Part shown: in pieces, positions 12,195-24,126 of the stretch
Layout: each line of letters starts with the position of its first letter
Numbering within the stretch: position 1 is the stretch's first letter
NCBI GenBank assembly: GCA_964017045.1
Contig: OZ024807.1
Location: 19,451,813 to 19,515,812, forward strand
DNA length: 64,000 bases
Direction of reading: 5' to 3'
Origin: Omphiscola glabra
Taxonomy: Eukaryota > Mollusca > Gastropoda > Lymnaeidae
Made by a program: the position numbers and the translations under genes
Notes under the pieces: model-generated
Seen by the model: only the letters and a program-made list of their open reading frames with translations
The model's database searches: none
What the model was told of the DNA's origin: nothing

Positions 12195-12560
12195 CATTAT
12201 CATCATCATCATCATCATGTCCTTTAGTCCTTGGACCGTTGGGGCGCCACAGATGACATGAAGACTATCCTTCTCCATTCCTCTCTGTCTCCTGCACTAC
12301 GTACAGCATCGCCTAGTTTTAATCCCGTCCAATCTTTGATGTTATCTTCCCACCTTTTTCTCTGTCTTCCTCTTCTTCTCCCTCCTCTAGATGTGCCCTG
12401 CATGATTTCTTTGGCGAGCCCTTGTTTCCTTGTTACGTGGGCAAACCTTTCAAGTTTTCTCATTTTTTACCAACACCATGGAGGTCATCGTACTGCTCAA
12501 TGGCTTGACGAATCCTTTCTTTCACTTGTTCATTGGTGATGTGGTCTCTATAGCAGATGC
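12195..12560 (-). pseudogene. 5'-truncated LINE, C-terminal tail with (ATG)n-type end
   Basis: The minus strand reads FAHVTRKQGLAKEIMQG, then RRRGRQRKRWEDNIKDW, then DREEWRRIV and SSVAPQR. This is the typical C-terminal end of a LINE ORF2 after the reverse transcriptase. It finishes in a short ATC/GAT microsatellite at about 12198-12218, as expected for a LINE 3' tail. Upstream domains are missing, so this is a 5'-truncated insertion. A stop near 12460 splits the remaining frame. Confidence 0.75.
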
Positions 12561-13429
12561 CAAGACATAAATATTAAACGTTCAGTTAAATCAAGGCTTT
12601 GGCTTTCGTGTCACGTCTAATGTTAAACTGTTTTAACGGGAACTAAATTCAGTGTGACTAGGACTTATTTAAAGAAAAGTGTGGCTTTTTTATATATAAC
12701 ATATTTATCAATGCTTTTAGGAATAATTTCAATCTTTATTTAAACTACGTTAAAGTATCAAAGTGTGGGTAAAAAGAAAGTTTCTGCAGCACTCTAAATT
12801 AATGAGTAAACGGTTTTAAAGCTTTTCAATAGTAGGTAAACAAAATTAAATTCAACATCATTGTAACTGGTCGATGAGGAGATTCTAAAATAATTTGAAG
12901 ACATAAACGAATATCTTTTGTTGAAATGTACATCACGAAATCTAGTTAACCTCATATATACCATGCAACAAATCAGGTTGAGGATCATGGATTAAATGTT
13001 ATTTTGAATAAGTATTGAAAAGGATCATTATGTTTAATTTGTATAACTTTTTTAAAAATAATATTTATTTTAATTATGTTATTAGGTTGTATTTACAAGA
13101 ACTGTTTAAGTTAGTGTAGCCTTCCTAAATAGATAGCAAAATAGACCCTTTTAAAGTCGAACATTTTCCTGATTTTATAAATAAATCACAAAACATGTAT
13201 TTGACATTTTTAATTTATTTTACTCCGAATAGACTTTATGTTTCATTCTTTATTAATCTATTAGATAACTTAGTCGAAAACAATAAGTAGAAGCGATCGT
13301 TTCAGATGTTGTTGGAAGATGTTGATATTAGGTTGAGAAGGTAACACATACTAAAATTAATTTTTATAATAATTTTAAAGAAATAAAAATGTCATGTAAT
13401 ATCTTTTCATAAACTTTTTTTCTCCCAAC
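12561..13429. other. AT-rich spacer
   Basis: I see no supported feature; only a 64-codon chance frame is present. Confidence 0.4.
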
Positions 13430-16335
13430 TTCTATCTTCTTTGAATGCTAAACCCCGAGATATCGTGCGGAAATACTGATCTCCAACCGAGTTCCTCCCC
13501 AAGAGTCGGATAGGTGAAAGCCCACCAGATATGGAGGGTAACGGGGAAATAAAATACGAGGGGCGGACCAAAATCAGAACCTACTGCCTTGTTGGAAGTG
13601 GAGGGAATCACAAAGGCTAAGGAAACTTACCCACAACTAAGGCAGCCACCTAGAGAGCTGTAAGGGACAGCCCTCCCCCAAATCAAACCAAATCAACACA
13701 ATAAAACCCGGACCGATATCTATGGAAATCGACCTATACCTGGATATGGACATGATTTTTCTATTGCGACTTGGAATGTACTAAGCCTGTTTAGAGCAGA
13801 AGCCTTGGCCAAACTTGTAAATCAACTGGTTAAATATAAAGTATATATTGTTGCATTGCAAGAAATTGGATAGGAAACTCAGATATTGCTCAAAACAAAA
13901 GAATACACCATATTTTATACTGGTAACAACAATAACACACTAGGAACAGGATTGACCGTGAAAAAGGAAGCAGGCATGGTCTTCAAACCAGAAAATAAAA
14001 GATTGTGATCTTTGCTTGTAGGAGGAAAAATGTTCAATATAACATTCATAACTGTACATGCTCCCAACGAAGATACGGAAGATCAGGATAAAGAATCCTT
14101 TTGTGAGACATTGGAAAAGATCTACGAAAGGGACCACAACTGGATATTAAAGTATTGATTGGAGACTTTAATGCGAAAATAGGAGAAAAAAGGGTGTTCA
14201 TGTCAACGATTGGCAAGGAAAGTCTGCATGAAAAATCCAATCTATGAGGAAAGGAATGTCATTTAGCAGCACCACGTTTCAGCACAAAAATATACATACA
14301 ATATACTCACAACCAAGTTGGTCATGTTCTAATGGATTGGAGGCATATATCAGATATTATATATGCAAGAAGATATGGAGGAGCCGATGCAGACTCCCTC
14401 CGACCATTTACCTGTAAGGGTTAAATATAAGCAGAGAATAAGCATAGTTCACAGTAGTCATAATCAAAGAGAGGAAGAATGTGCTTATCAAAAGCTTACC
14501 AAAGACCCGCTAACCGGAAAAGCTTACCAGAAAGAATTAGAAGCACTACTAGAAGCCTCACAGGAGGAAGTGAACAGAGAAACAAGAAAATGAACATGGG
14601 GATAGGATTAAAAATGCTATGAAAAGATCAGCAGGAAAAGGAGTAGGATTCCAGCAAACTAACTGTAGTGTAAGCTAGTTTGATAATGAATGCAGAGAGA
14701 CTGTTCAAGAAAGGAAGAAAGCACGAATGCTCATGTTCCAAAGGAAAACCAGAAAGACAACACAAACATACAAGAAAGCTGGAAGGAAAGTCACACAAAT
14801 ATGGAGGAATAAAACGATAGATTTGGAAAAAGTTAAACGAAAAGAAATGGAAGACTTATCAAGTGGGGGGAACATCACAGGAATGTACATGAAGATAAAA
14901 GATGAAAAAAATGGATACCAAGCAAGACCGCAAACGTTTGAAGGCCAGGATGGATAATTAATCACATTATATAGTAAAGTACTGGCCCCCCCCCGGGGCT
15001 CTAGTCAGCATGTCCGTCCCATAAATGGCATGTCGATAAAGAGGCGTTTGCCACGAACCCCCTGAAACGTTACCCGGGGGACATGATCACCGTGTAGGGG
15101 ACCCGCGCCAAAAGGCAAAGGTAACGCACGGAAACTGCGTTAGATCGAGCAAGGCTGCATGGTTTCCTACCAAGTGCAGTCGAAAATAACGTAGAAACAG
15201 GTTGGGATATGATTACAGTTGCCGCATGGATATGAGGCGAAGGTGTGTGGCGACCCTAGCCGATGATTCCAAATATGCCGACTTGAGGGTACTGCTCCTA
15301 GGCAACCGCTCTTTTTTTCATTTCCCAACTGTGGTGTGAATTAGTCATGCCGCAGAAAACCACGTAAACCCTATTAGAGGGCGTCTGTTAACACCTACGA
15401 GTCCCCCCGGGGTGGGAAGGGGGGGCTTTAGAGACGTAAGTTGTATCCAGCCCAGCCCAAGGAAGTCCGGTCCGGTTGCTGTGTAAGCATCACCCCGGCT
15501 GGCCAGGCGTCCCTTCTCTGATGCGGCCTTACTCGCATAGTCAATCGAGTGGAAGGGTGGGTGGGGCCATCTCAGGGGCGGGGAGCCCTCGGCATGCCGC
15601 TTCGCGGCCTGACTGGAATAGAGACCACTGGGGGAGTGGTTGAATGCCAGTTGGGGGCGGTGGAGGTGTGCTGGGGAAGACCTTATGAGCCTTGGCTCGA
15701 TGGTCTGCTGATTTTCTTAAGTAAGTTAGTTAGTAAAGTACTGGAGAGGAGGGCTGAATATTTAAAGTACATGCTGAATGTAGATAATCGACAAGATGAA
15801 GGTTACAAACCAATTCAAATACCTAGAATGTGTATTAAATGAAATAAACAAATTACTAGTAGAAATAAAAAAAAAAGGAATACCAGCCGGAAACAGGGCA
15901 GATTCAGTAGTGAGAAAATACTAAAAAGTAAAAACATTAAAAGAGAAACAAAGAACATTATATATAAAACTGTAATAAGACAAGTTGTAACATAAGAACG
16001 TAAAACTTGGACCCTAACAAAAACGACAAAAGACCTATTAAACAAATGGGAGAGGAACGTTATCGGGAAAACATTTAGACCAATATAGGATGAATATGGA
16101 TGGAGAACACGAACCAACAATGAATTGAACATTCTATATCAGAATCCCACGATAGTAGCAGAAATTTTAAAAAAGGACATGCTATGCTGGGCAGGCTACG
16201 TTGTGCAGGACACTTTGAGATAATGACAAATAACAGAGGAGTGAGGAGGGAACGTCAACAAAACCCCAAAGGAAAACGACTCAAAGGCAGACCTAGGCTT
16301 AGATGGATGGATGATGTGGAAAAAGATATTCATTA
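13430..16335 (+). pseudogene. Decayed APE-type LINE with an internal deletion and a nested insertion
   Basis: A GC-richer 5' leader (about 13440-13740) precedes an endonuclease region. It reads ATWNVLSLFRAEALAKLVNQL, IVALQEIG, NITFITVHAPNED and [10 protein letters not shown] (about 13760-14190), typical AP-endonuclease-fold blocks of LINE ORF2. Linker sequence runs to about 14970 (RKKARMLMFQRK, ITGMYMKIKDE). A 0.76-kb foreign segment then interrupts the frame. After it come RRAEYLKYMLNV and, in broken frames, TWTLTKTTKDLLNKWERNVI, DEYGWRTRTNNEL and GRPRLRWMDDVEKDI (about 15745-16330), the C-terminal end. The reverse transcriptase palm is missing, so there is a large internal deletion. Stops and shifts are frequent. 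Confidence 0.75.
14986..15744. mobile_element. Unidentified 0.75-kb GC-rich insertion with 14-bp flanking direct repeats
   Basis: The 14-mer TAGTAAAGTACTGG occurs at 14972-14985 and 15731-15744, at the exact points where the surrounding LINE frame stops and resumes. The intervening DNA is far richer in G and C than its surroundings. It starts with a C run and GGGGCTCTAGTCAGC, and ends TTAAGTAAGTTAG. I find no long ORF, no inverted repeats and no clear tRNA-like head. A duplication of variable length and a short tail-like 3' end fit target-primed insertion of a SINE-like or 5'-UTR-derived element. The family is unknown to me. Confidence 0.7.
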
Positions 16336-17460
16336 CCAAGGATGTCATGAGCTCTGTCCGTCACAGCTGTGTTGAAGTTATCAACCAGTGTGTCCATGTC
16401 TGAACAGTCGGCATCAGTAATGTTAAGCGCTGCACATGTTCCTCCTATCATTGCTTGGAATGCTTCTTCTACTTTAGGATCCTTCAAATTTTCAAGGTCG
16501 ATTTTGATTCTGGTATATCCCTGTTTATTTACTTTCTTTGAGTGCAGCCTAAATGTCATCATAATTAGATCGTGGTCACTTCCAATGTCAGATCATGGGA
16601 AGCTGCGACTTTTGGCAATGTGTATACTAGATCGGAAACGTGTTTGCAACATGATGTAGTCAATCTGTTTGTGGTGTTTCCATTTGGGGCTATGCCATGT
16701 AGTTTTCCTGGATATTTTATGTGCACCAAGTGTATTTGCCAGTATAAGTTCGCTGAAGGTGGCGATTCCAAATGCCTCAGGTCTCTCTCGAAGTTGCGTT
16801 ATAGTGGCGTCTACAAGTCACTTTCCATTTTGCATAGGCATCTTCTCCTACTTTGGCATTCCAATCACGTTGAACGACAAGAATGTCTTTCTTTCGGTTT
16901 TGGTTCAGCACATCTTGGAGTTGATGGTAGAAGTCATCCACTTCTTCGTCATCATAATATTGAGTGTGTGCATTCACTTGTACGTTTGTGATTTTGAAAG
17001 GTGTTGCCCTTAGACGAAGAGTGATGAGCTGGCTCGAAATTGGTCGACAGCTCATAACACTGTTCTTAAAATGTTTATGGACGAGGAAGTCCGTCCACTA
17101 AAATATAGTATGTGACCTTCTTTTGTCGATGTTTCTCCAAATTGTTCCATCTCATTTTGCACAGACCAAGGATGCCCCATCTGCATCTGTAAATAACATG
17201 CACTTATTCCTCCAAGTTGCCCGTGTCTCTCAACGATCTCACATTACAGGTACCTAGTGTAATGTTATTCTTGGCACTGATATTGCTTTTTGGCTGACCA
17301 GTACCACACCTCTGCCCTGATCAAAGACGGTAGGGGCGGCCCTTGTTAACCCGGGTGACGGCCGAGCCTCTATGGATTGTGTATCTGTTATCATGTACAG
17401 GTAGCGTAAATATTGCAGTAATCGATATACGGCCATCTGTTGGAGAACTTTACGTGAATA
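16336..17460 (-). pseudogene. 5' half of a second LINE (AP endonuclease region), opposite orientation
   Basis: The minus strand begins near 17440 with EARPSPGLTRAAPTVFDQGRG, a leader I know from LINEs of this kind, followed by an ITLGTCNVR-like start of the endonuclease. Further on come MSCRPISSQLITLRLRATPF, NVQVNAHTQYYDDEEVDDFY, LQDVLNQNRKKDILVVQRDWN and NAKVGED (about 17055-16780). Then a linker, DRAHDILG, is seen at about 16330-16560. Stops and shifts are frequent. No reverse transcriptase follows: at about 16336 it abuts the C-terminal end of the plus-strand LINE. The two fragments differ in sequence and are probably different families. Confidence 0.7.
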
Positions 17461-17999
17461 ATCCGACAGAGTTAAAGATCATATATACCACGTAGTGAGC
17501 TATGCACGGATCATGTGTTATTGATTGATTCATTAGTATTGACAAGGATTAAAAACTAGATCTTTTTTTAAATTGTAATCCTTCACGTCTTAACAACATA
17601 GGGGGCCCTGGGCACAGCAATGCACTGGGGCCCTCTAGCAACACAACATACCTGTGCCGCGAGAAGAGGGCGAAGGGGGCATTTGCCCCATGCTCAAACA
17701 GTGGGGGGGGGGGGGGCAAACAGTTGCTGATTCCCACCAACTCACCAAGATGAATAAAAATGTAAAATAAAAATAAACATTAAATGAAATGAAGTTAAAC
17801 TACGATGAATTCAATTTATTTATACAAAATTTTTTTTATTCAAAATCAATAATAGTTTTAAAACGTTATCAGAAATAAACTAAAATAATAACAGAGGATG
17901 ATAAAGTACAATTATTGACAGATAGAAAGAATAAATTATTTAATATAAATCAACATAATGGCTTGCGTAATTTTTTGCAGATAAATTCTTTATTATTTG

Positions 18000-19515
18000 T
18001 TAATTGTCGATGGTCTTACTGGTGTCATTTTCCATGCACATAAGTGTAAGTCAGCTCAAACGTTTTTGTCTCACTGTATTGTGAAGATGAGGTTTTATGA
18101 GCATGAAAATGAACGTTCCCCTGTACAGTGGGTTATCATCATGGACATGAAGACTCTGATTGCAATTTCAAAATTAGGAAATACAGATTTCAAGTTGTCT
18201 GTCATTATTTGTTTATTCAAAGCAATAATAGTCTCACAATTTTCATAAAGAACCAGGTAGTTCTTGAAATCCTTCCATTCATTTAATAGGTCATCCTTAT
18301 TAAGGTCTTTGTGAAACATATGAGCTAGATCTTCACATTGTTATTTAGCTCATCGGAATCAATTGTTTTTAATTTTGTAAATTTTCAATCCAAAAATAAG
18401 ATTGTTTACATTGTGTCAGGCCAGAGTTTAGAGTGTCCAAAATATGGAGAAAAGTTTTGATCTTATCAAATTGATCGATCTGTCACTTTTGCTGGTCCAT
18501 CATATCTACTTAGACTTCGATTTCGTTTCATATACTCCAATTATGGACACATTCTCTTTGCCTTACGTTAATAGTTACTAAACTTTTCTCTAATTTCTTG
18601 AAGATATGAGTTCAGAGACTCAATAATTTGTATGGCTACATGTATGTCAGCATATTTTGACTGCATGAAAAAATTGTAAAAAGATCGTTTCCAGGTTGTC
18701 CATTTTATTGCTTAGTACTTCTGCCTCTCGCCTCGTACTCACTTCCTGATCAGTGTCAGCTTAGTCCTTTTACCTCACACCTCGTACTCACTTCCTGATT
18801 AGTATCAGCTTAGTCCTTCTGCCTCACTCCTCGTACTCACTTCCTGATCAGTGTCAGCTGATGTAGAATCCATCGCATCTTGAATTTTTTTGAAACCTTC
18901 ATGCAGAGTATGGATGGCATCAACATGTGCTGACCATCTTGTGTCAGACAGACGCTTTACGACAACGAGAGATTTTCTTAAAAGGAAGATACCAGAACAT
19001 TCAATAGCTGTGTAGAAACTGAGAAAAGGGTATATAGGTGCTGAACAAAGTCAAAGCATTTTCCAACGTGTAGGCAACACTGCTGCTTTTTAGCCCACTA
19101 AGTTTAGGCTGTGTCCAGCATGAGGGTACACTATGCCTCAGTTTGTAAGGTTGCAGTCACGATTCTGACACAATGCTGGCACATTGCGAACCCAGTACTA
19201 AACTGTACAAGTATTCTTAATATCCCATAGCCTGTGATCTGTGTCGTGAATCACACTCTCGTTTTCCGATACAGTTTTGTGTGTTTCATCTTTTGCAATT
19301 TGCAGGGGAGGAATAGTTAATGGCATGCCTGGAACTGGATTGATGGATACAATAGTGGATGTAAATGACGCTACTGTATTTTGAGGAGCAGAACTAGTAA
19401 CTTCTATTGCGCTTGAATTCAACCAAGATGTTAATTTTCCAAGTTTAATCTTTTTCCTTGTCACCTCTGCAGCTCTTAGTCTCTTCTGTGCTCCACTCCT
19501 AAAACTACGTTTCAT
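18000..19515 (-). pseudogene. ZMYM1-like hAT transposase pseudogene
   Basis: The minus strand starts at 19515 with MKRSFRSGAQKRLRAAEVTR, a start typical of ZMYM1-like / THAP-less hAT proteins. Further down are a GHSLNLVG block (about 19100), VVKRLSDTRWSAHVDAIHTL (about 18960-18900), a HVAIQIIESLNSYLQEIREKF-like stretch and, at the C-terminus, FPNFEIAIRVFMSMMITHCTGERSFS (about 18190-18100), the hAT dimerisation region. The TTF-type zinc finger and most of the DUF4371 region between the N-terminus and GHSLNLVG are gone. The frame is broken many times, partly by a 49-bp tandem repeat. The domain order and motifs make the assignment secure; the copy cannot be active. Confidence 0.8.
18717..18860. 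repeat. 49-bp tandem triplication inside the hAT pseudogene
   Basis: CCTCGTACTC recurs at 18731, 18780 and 18829, a 49-bp period, with CACTTCCTGATCAGTGTCAGC in each copy. Because 49 is not a multiple of three, the expansion itself shifts the transposase frame. Confidence 0.85.
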
Positions 19516-20471
19516 TTCCCCTTAAAGGGTTATACGCCTAGAATCATATATATTTGTTATAAATATTTTTATTGTAATATTGGCGATCCGTTCAAAAGAT
19601 AATTTAAAAAATTAATAAACGTAATTATTTTTAATAAAGTATTTGTCTGCCCTTTACAACTCACAAGTGCCCGACTATAAAAACGATCATTGGGAAATGA
19701 CTGATATGGTGCAATCAATCAAATCGATCTATGTGTTTGAGCTATACTGTGTAAAGTAAGAGGAACATGACTTTCATATTGTAACAGTGACTGCAAATGA
19801 TTATTATAATTAAACACCTATATATTTCTGCCTTCAGCTCAAATCTACGGTGACTTTTGGGTTCTTTTTATCTTCTAAATATGTTTTTCAGACACAGAAA
19901 ACCATATAATTTTTAGCCTAGAAATAATAAATATATTTGTTTGATATTTTTATAATAAATTTACTTTGAAAATAATTATTCATTGGTGACCTACAAATTC
20001 CTTTATATAATGCTAATTAACTTCAGTCGTACTTTAACTGGTGCGAGAATAGACTTTTCTTTACCTATTGCTCTAGCTGTGGCGTAGTTAGGGTTATTAC
20101 CGCCCGGGGACAACATCTTTGTCTAACATGATTGTAAACATAAATTCTTACCTTACTTTTATTTCGATTCATTTCTGGGAAATGTAAAACTTGTTGTCGA
20201 GAGTTACTCCCCTTTAAAAGTTTTAAAACTGTCCAACTTTGATTCGCATTTATAATATTCATTTTGGAATGTGCTGATATATAGCGTGGGTTAAAAATAG
20301 GATTTTGGGAATTTTAAATCCAATTAAATTGTCAAAATATTTCAATATTCATTTTAAAAATATGTAAAGCATGATGCTTCTAAAAGAGTGAGTCCTCTAG
20401 AAACGTGGGGCCCCTGCAAGCGCGGGGCCCTGGGCCAGTGCCCACTGGGCCCATGCCTTAAGACGGCACTG

Positions 20472-21975
20472 CACACATATGATGGACTATTTAAATTTGT
20501 GAAAGGTTACTCGAAGTACATACGCTCCAGAATCGCCCCCGCTAGCTGTGAGAACTATGAAACCGGCCCTTGACCATGACATTAGCCAAAAGCAGACACA
20601 TACCTTTCATAAAAATGACAACATTTTGTTGTTTATAATTTGTCTTTATTTTAAATATTGTAATTCCCATTTTCTTGTATTAAAAATAAGATAAGCGCAG
20701 TGTGCATAGCAGTTAACTATTTTTTTCTTATTCCGTACATTTTATGTATCCCTAAATATTTTGTTACGTTAAAATTGTCTGCTTCGTTTTTCCCAGTACC
20801 CATATATTCGTTCACTTACTGTAATCCTTTTTTTCCAGCACCTACATAGGAGACCTCTAAAGTTGTTTGAATTTTTTTTTAATGTTCTCCGTTAGTTGTC
20901 TTACTTTTATTTGTTTTATTTGCTGAAGAAGGCTCTAAGCCGAATCTCATTAGCTTGCCTATTAATTCAAAATTGACTCCCATTATTCTACCATTTCATT
21001 ATAAGCCTGATACAGTTATTTTGGTAAAAAAATCGAAATAATTATATTAAAGAAACGTTAGTACCCTTGAAGGATTCATTACTTACAATTTGATAGGGGC
21101 GAATTCCACTTAGTCTCCTGGCATCATAGCCCCCAACAGCGTAGGGGCAAATTCCACCTAAGCTTCAGACTTCCATGATGGGAGGGGTGGAAACAAAACA
21201 ACTAAATAATTCTATTTCGGTACGTATTTTAAGATACATTTTTTCAACCATAGCTTGTTGCTATCAGGTTAACGGAAACTGCATTTAAAAACAAAAGCTA
21301 GTGAACAAATAATAATTTTATAGAAAACAAAAATTAACAAAATATTACATTGTTACATTTTTTAAATTTAGTACGTTCTTTTGTTTTTTTTAATTCAATA
21401 TTAAATAACTTTGACAAACTTCATAATCATGCTTATGTATGTTATAATGTTTAATGCTTAATACATGACTTTTTCGCTAAAAAATTTTTTTTTTAAATTT
21501 CAACTAAAAAATAAAATTGTTTTTTTATGCTTAGATTTTAGACATAAAAACAAGCGATAATAACAATATTAATAATTATGTATGTTTCTCTTTATAAGTT
21601 ATTTTTAAAGGTTAAACAAAAAAACATACTGTATTTGTAACAAAAGCGCTCTGTAAATATTCTAGACAAAACAAGCTTATATTTTTATCTGATCATTTAA
21701 TAATAAAAAAAAAATATGTATTGATTATCAAATATATATATATATATTAAGAAATCATTATTTTCGAGTGTACGTCAGCAAAACATGTTAAAAAATATCA
21801 TCAATGCCGGCACAGTCAAATAACCCTATATTAAAGTCAAGTTAACTATGTGACTTCAGATTTCCTAACGTGTTTAAATAAAATGAAGTATATCCTTTTT
21901 AACAAAAACAACATCACAATACAACATTTATATAGTTACACAAATAACATATTGAATGCAACTACTCGATTATAT
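20472..21975. other. AT-rich spacer downstream of copy 2
   Basis: There is no supported gene. A CTGAAGA...GCCGAA motif at 20923-20945 is discussed as a possible ribozyme relic. (TA)n is present near 21735. Confidence 0.4.
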
Positions 21976-22213
21976 TTACGTGATCTGATTTTTCACAAAG
22001 TCTAAATTTGCGTAATAAGATTCGTCAAACGTTTTAGTCCCTATATGTTCATCCCGTGTGTCGTTGAACAACTTCTCCTCTAGGCAATCAATGACAACAC
22101 GGTCATGTTCTAGGTAGAACTTGTTGGCAAACAGATGCTTGGCTTGGCCTAATCGAACCAGGTCGCCTGTTCATGATAAATGGATAACATTAAATTAATG
22201 AACAGTTTTACTC

Positions 22214-22370
22214 GTTGTAGTTCACTAAAAGGAAAGGGGTAGTTACGGGGAGGGGCGGCAGAGGGGGGAATATGTCTTTAGGCGCCAGACTAATTAGGGG
22301 TGCCAAAATGTGCTGTGATACTCTTTTATTGATGAAAATAATAGGTAAGGGAGTTAAAAGAAATGGAGGC
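22214..22370. mobile_element. Worn hAT-MITE fragment in intron 4 of copy 2
   Basis: GGCGCCAGACTA and GATGAAAATAATAGG appear in the same order and spacing class as in the fragment at 6009-6343, after a G-rich stretch with GTAGTTACGGGG. No clear target duplication is seen. Confidence 0.5.
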
Positions 22371-22497
22371 TCTTTAAAAGGAATCGTTAAGCCAAACACT
22401 CTATACATGCCTCTTTCTAAAAGCAATATTAAAAATCGTATAATTATTGTATATAGTGTTATAATTATGTAAAAGTAAAGAAGTATTACGTCCACCA

Positions 22498-22857
22498 ATG
22501 TATTTAATACATGTGTTTGATTCTTCTCGCATTTTGAAAAAAAAAACCCGACTGTTCCGAGTTCGGGTTCGTGCGGCACAAGAACATAGTTTACTTCTTA
22601 TTTCGTTTAATGTGCTTCATACAATTGGAGAAGAGAAAAGTCAACGTATTGCACTAGTATCAATCTCAATGGTGTCTAAAAATGGGGAATGCAAAACCCT
22701 AAACGATAGTATTTTAATCATAATTCAACAATTTTATAACATTGTTAATTGCCGTAACATGCGCCAAGTTGTGACGACCAACAAACAGAATCGCACCTTC
22801 AAATTAAGAATTCTGAAGGTTGAGGATTATGGTCTTAAAACTGAAGGGTATGTTTAA
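22498..22857 (+). other. Unrecognised 119-codon frame in intron 4 of copy 2
   Basis: This open frame, antisense to the gene, encodes a basic protein with no motif I recognise. It has no obvious signal, membrane segment or repeats. It is probably chance, but it is one of the longer frames here not explained by repeats. Confidence 0.2.
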
Positions 22858-23433
22858 AAAATCCCCATGGAAGAATAGAAATGAATAGAACTAAAACTAA
22901 ATTTCAATAAGCCTTTAGATCCCATTATATATCCAAGTAGAACAATATAGAACTTTCTGGAACATTCTAAATAAAAATTAATCTCCTCCTCGAAACGTGT
23001 AAAAAATGTCTTTTCTGCATAATTATTTTTCGAATTCTAAAAAGTATACAGCTAAATTGTACAGCTGTACCAAGCTTGTTCAAGATCCCTCTATCCAATT
23101 TAAAGTCTTAGTGGATTAAAACCACAAACAAATGAACAAACAAACTTTCACTTGTGTATATATATATATATATATTACATACATACAAACCATTATAGTA
23201 ATTTGTGTTGCTTTTTAATATTTATTAAAACGTGACATTAAATTAAGCCCATATTTACTTGTGAAGATGTTCGTTGTGTACACTTCACTAAATCTTCACC
23301 ATATATTTACCTGTACTTAAGATACAGACTTGTCTGAAGTAATAACCAGCACACTCACTCGAGTTGCCTTCCCATACTTTATATCTCGTCAAGAATTGTT
23401 TCAGATTATCAGGATCACCTGTTATAGATTTTG

Positions 23434-23600
23434 AATAGACTTTTAAAGAACGTGCAAATATTGAAATATAAATAAGGAGATATTCAATAGACTTTTGAGA
23501 AATTTGTAAATAACGATTTATTATACAAGTAGATGCCCAATAGTCATTTGAAAAATGTGCAAATAATGAAATATGATACATATAGGCGTCCAACACACAT
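23434..23600. repeat. About 53-bp tandem repeat, 3 copies, intron 3 of copy 2
   Basis: AATAGACTTTTxAxAAA units start at 23434, 23486 and 23539, each followed by TGCAAATAATGAAATAT-like sequence. They lie just inside intron 3, close to exon 4. Confidence 0.75.
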
Positions 23601-24126
23601 TTGAGAAAGGAGTGAATAATAAAATTTAATACAATGTAATATAATAAAAATATGTCAACGGTTCAAATAATTACCATAAAAAATTACCAGAAATTAGAAC
23701 ACAGTATGACATGTCTCAATTGATAATCAAAATAAAAACACGTTTTAAATTAACCAATACAAAATGAAAAAATGTAAATAGCACATTTTTTTAAAAATGT
23801 ATTAGAAATACCCCACTGTATTAGTGATATCAAGATTCCAATGTAAATGTATTTCTAGAAAGTAATAACATTTAAGTACATGCTATAAATTGTATTCTTT
23901 TTTTAGTTTTGTAATTTCTAATTTTTTTTTTTTTGTTGTTGTTTTTTTTTGAAGTTTTTTTTTTAACAGCTGAAGCTAAACCGTACCATTGAAAGTGCCA
24001 TGCAATCCAAGTTGTGGATTAAAGTTCAAAGTTGAAAAGTAGGCTTCATCCGGAACGATAACAGTTTTAGCCCATTTGAGAACCGCCAGTGATGTCTCGT
24101 TATGGAGAATATAATCTACAAAATCC

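Larger units (their letters stand above)
17585..20471 (-). mobile_element. Probable hAT element remnant around a ZMYM1-like transposase
   Basis: The right end reads, on the minus strand, CAGTGCCGTCTTAAGGCATG followed by runs of GGGCC. The left side at about 17585-17640 has a related but worn CACGTCTTAACA and GGGGGCCCTGGGCAC. Between them lies the decayed transposase (18000-19515). I found no matching 8-bp target duplication, and at least two other G/C-rich repeat fragments (17640-17720 and 20070-20110) are present. One element spanning the interval is an inference. Confidence 0.45.

Noticed and set aside
17585..20471. Exact target duplication for the ZMYM1-like hAT element
   Set aside because: The octamers next to the candidate ends do not match, so the boundaries remain tentative.
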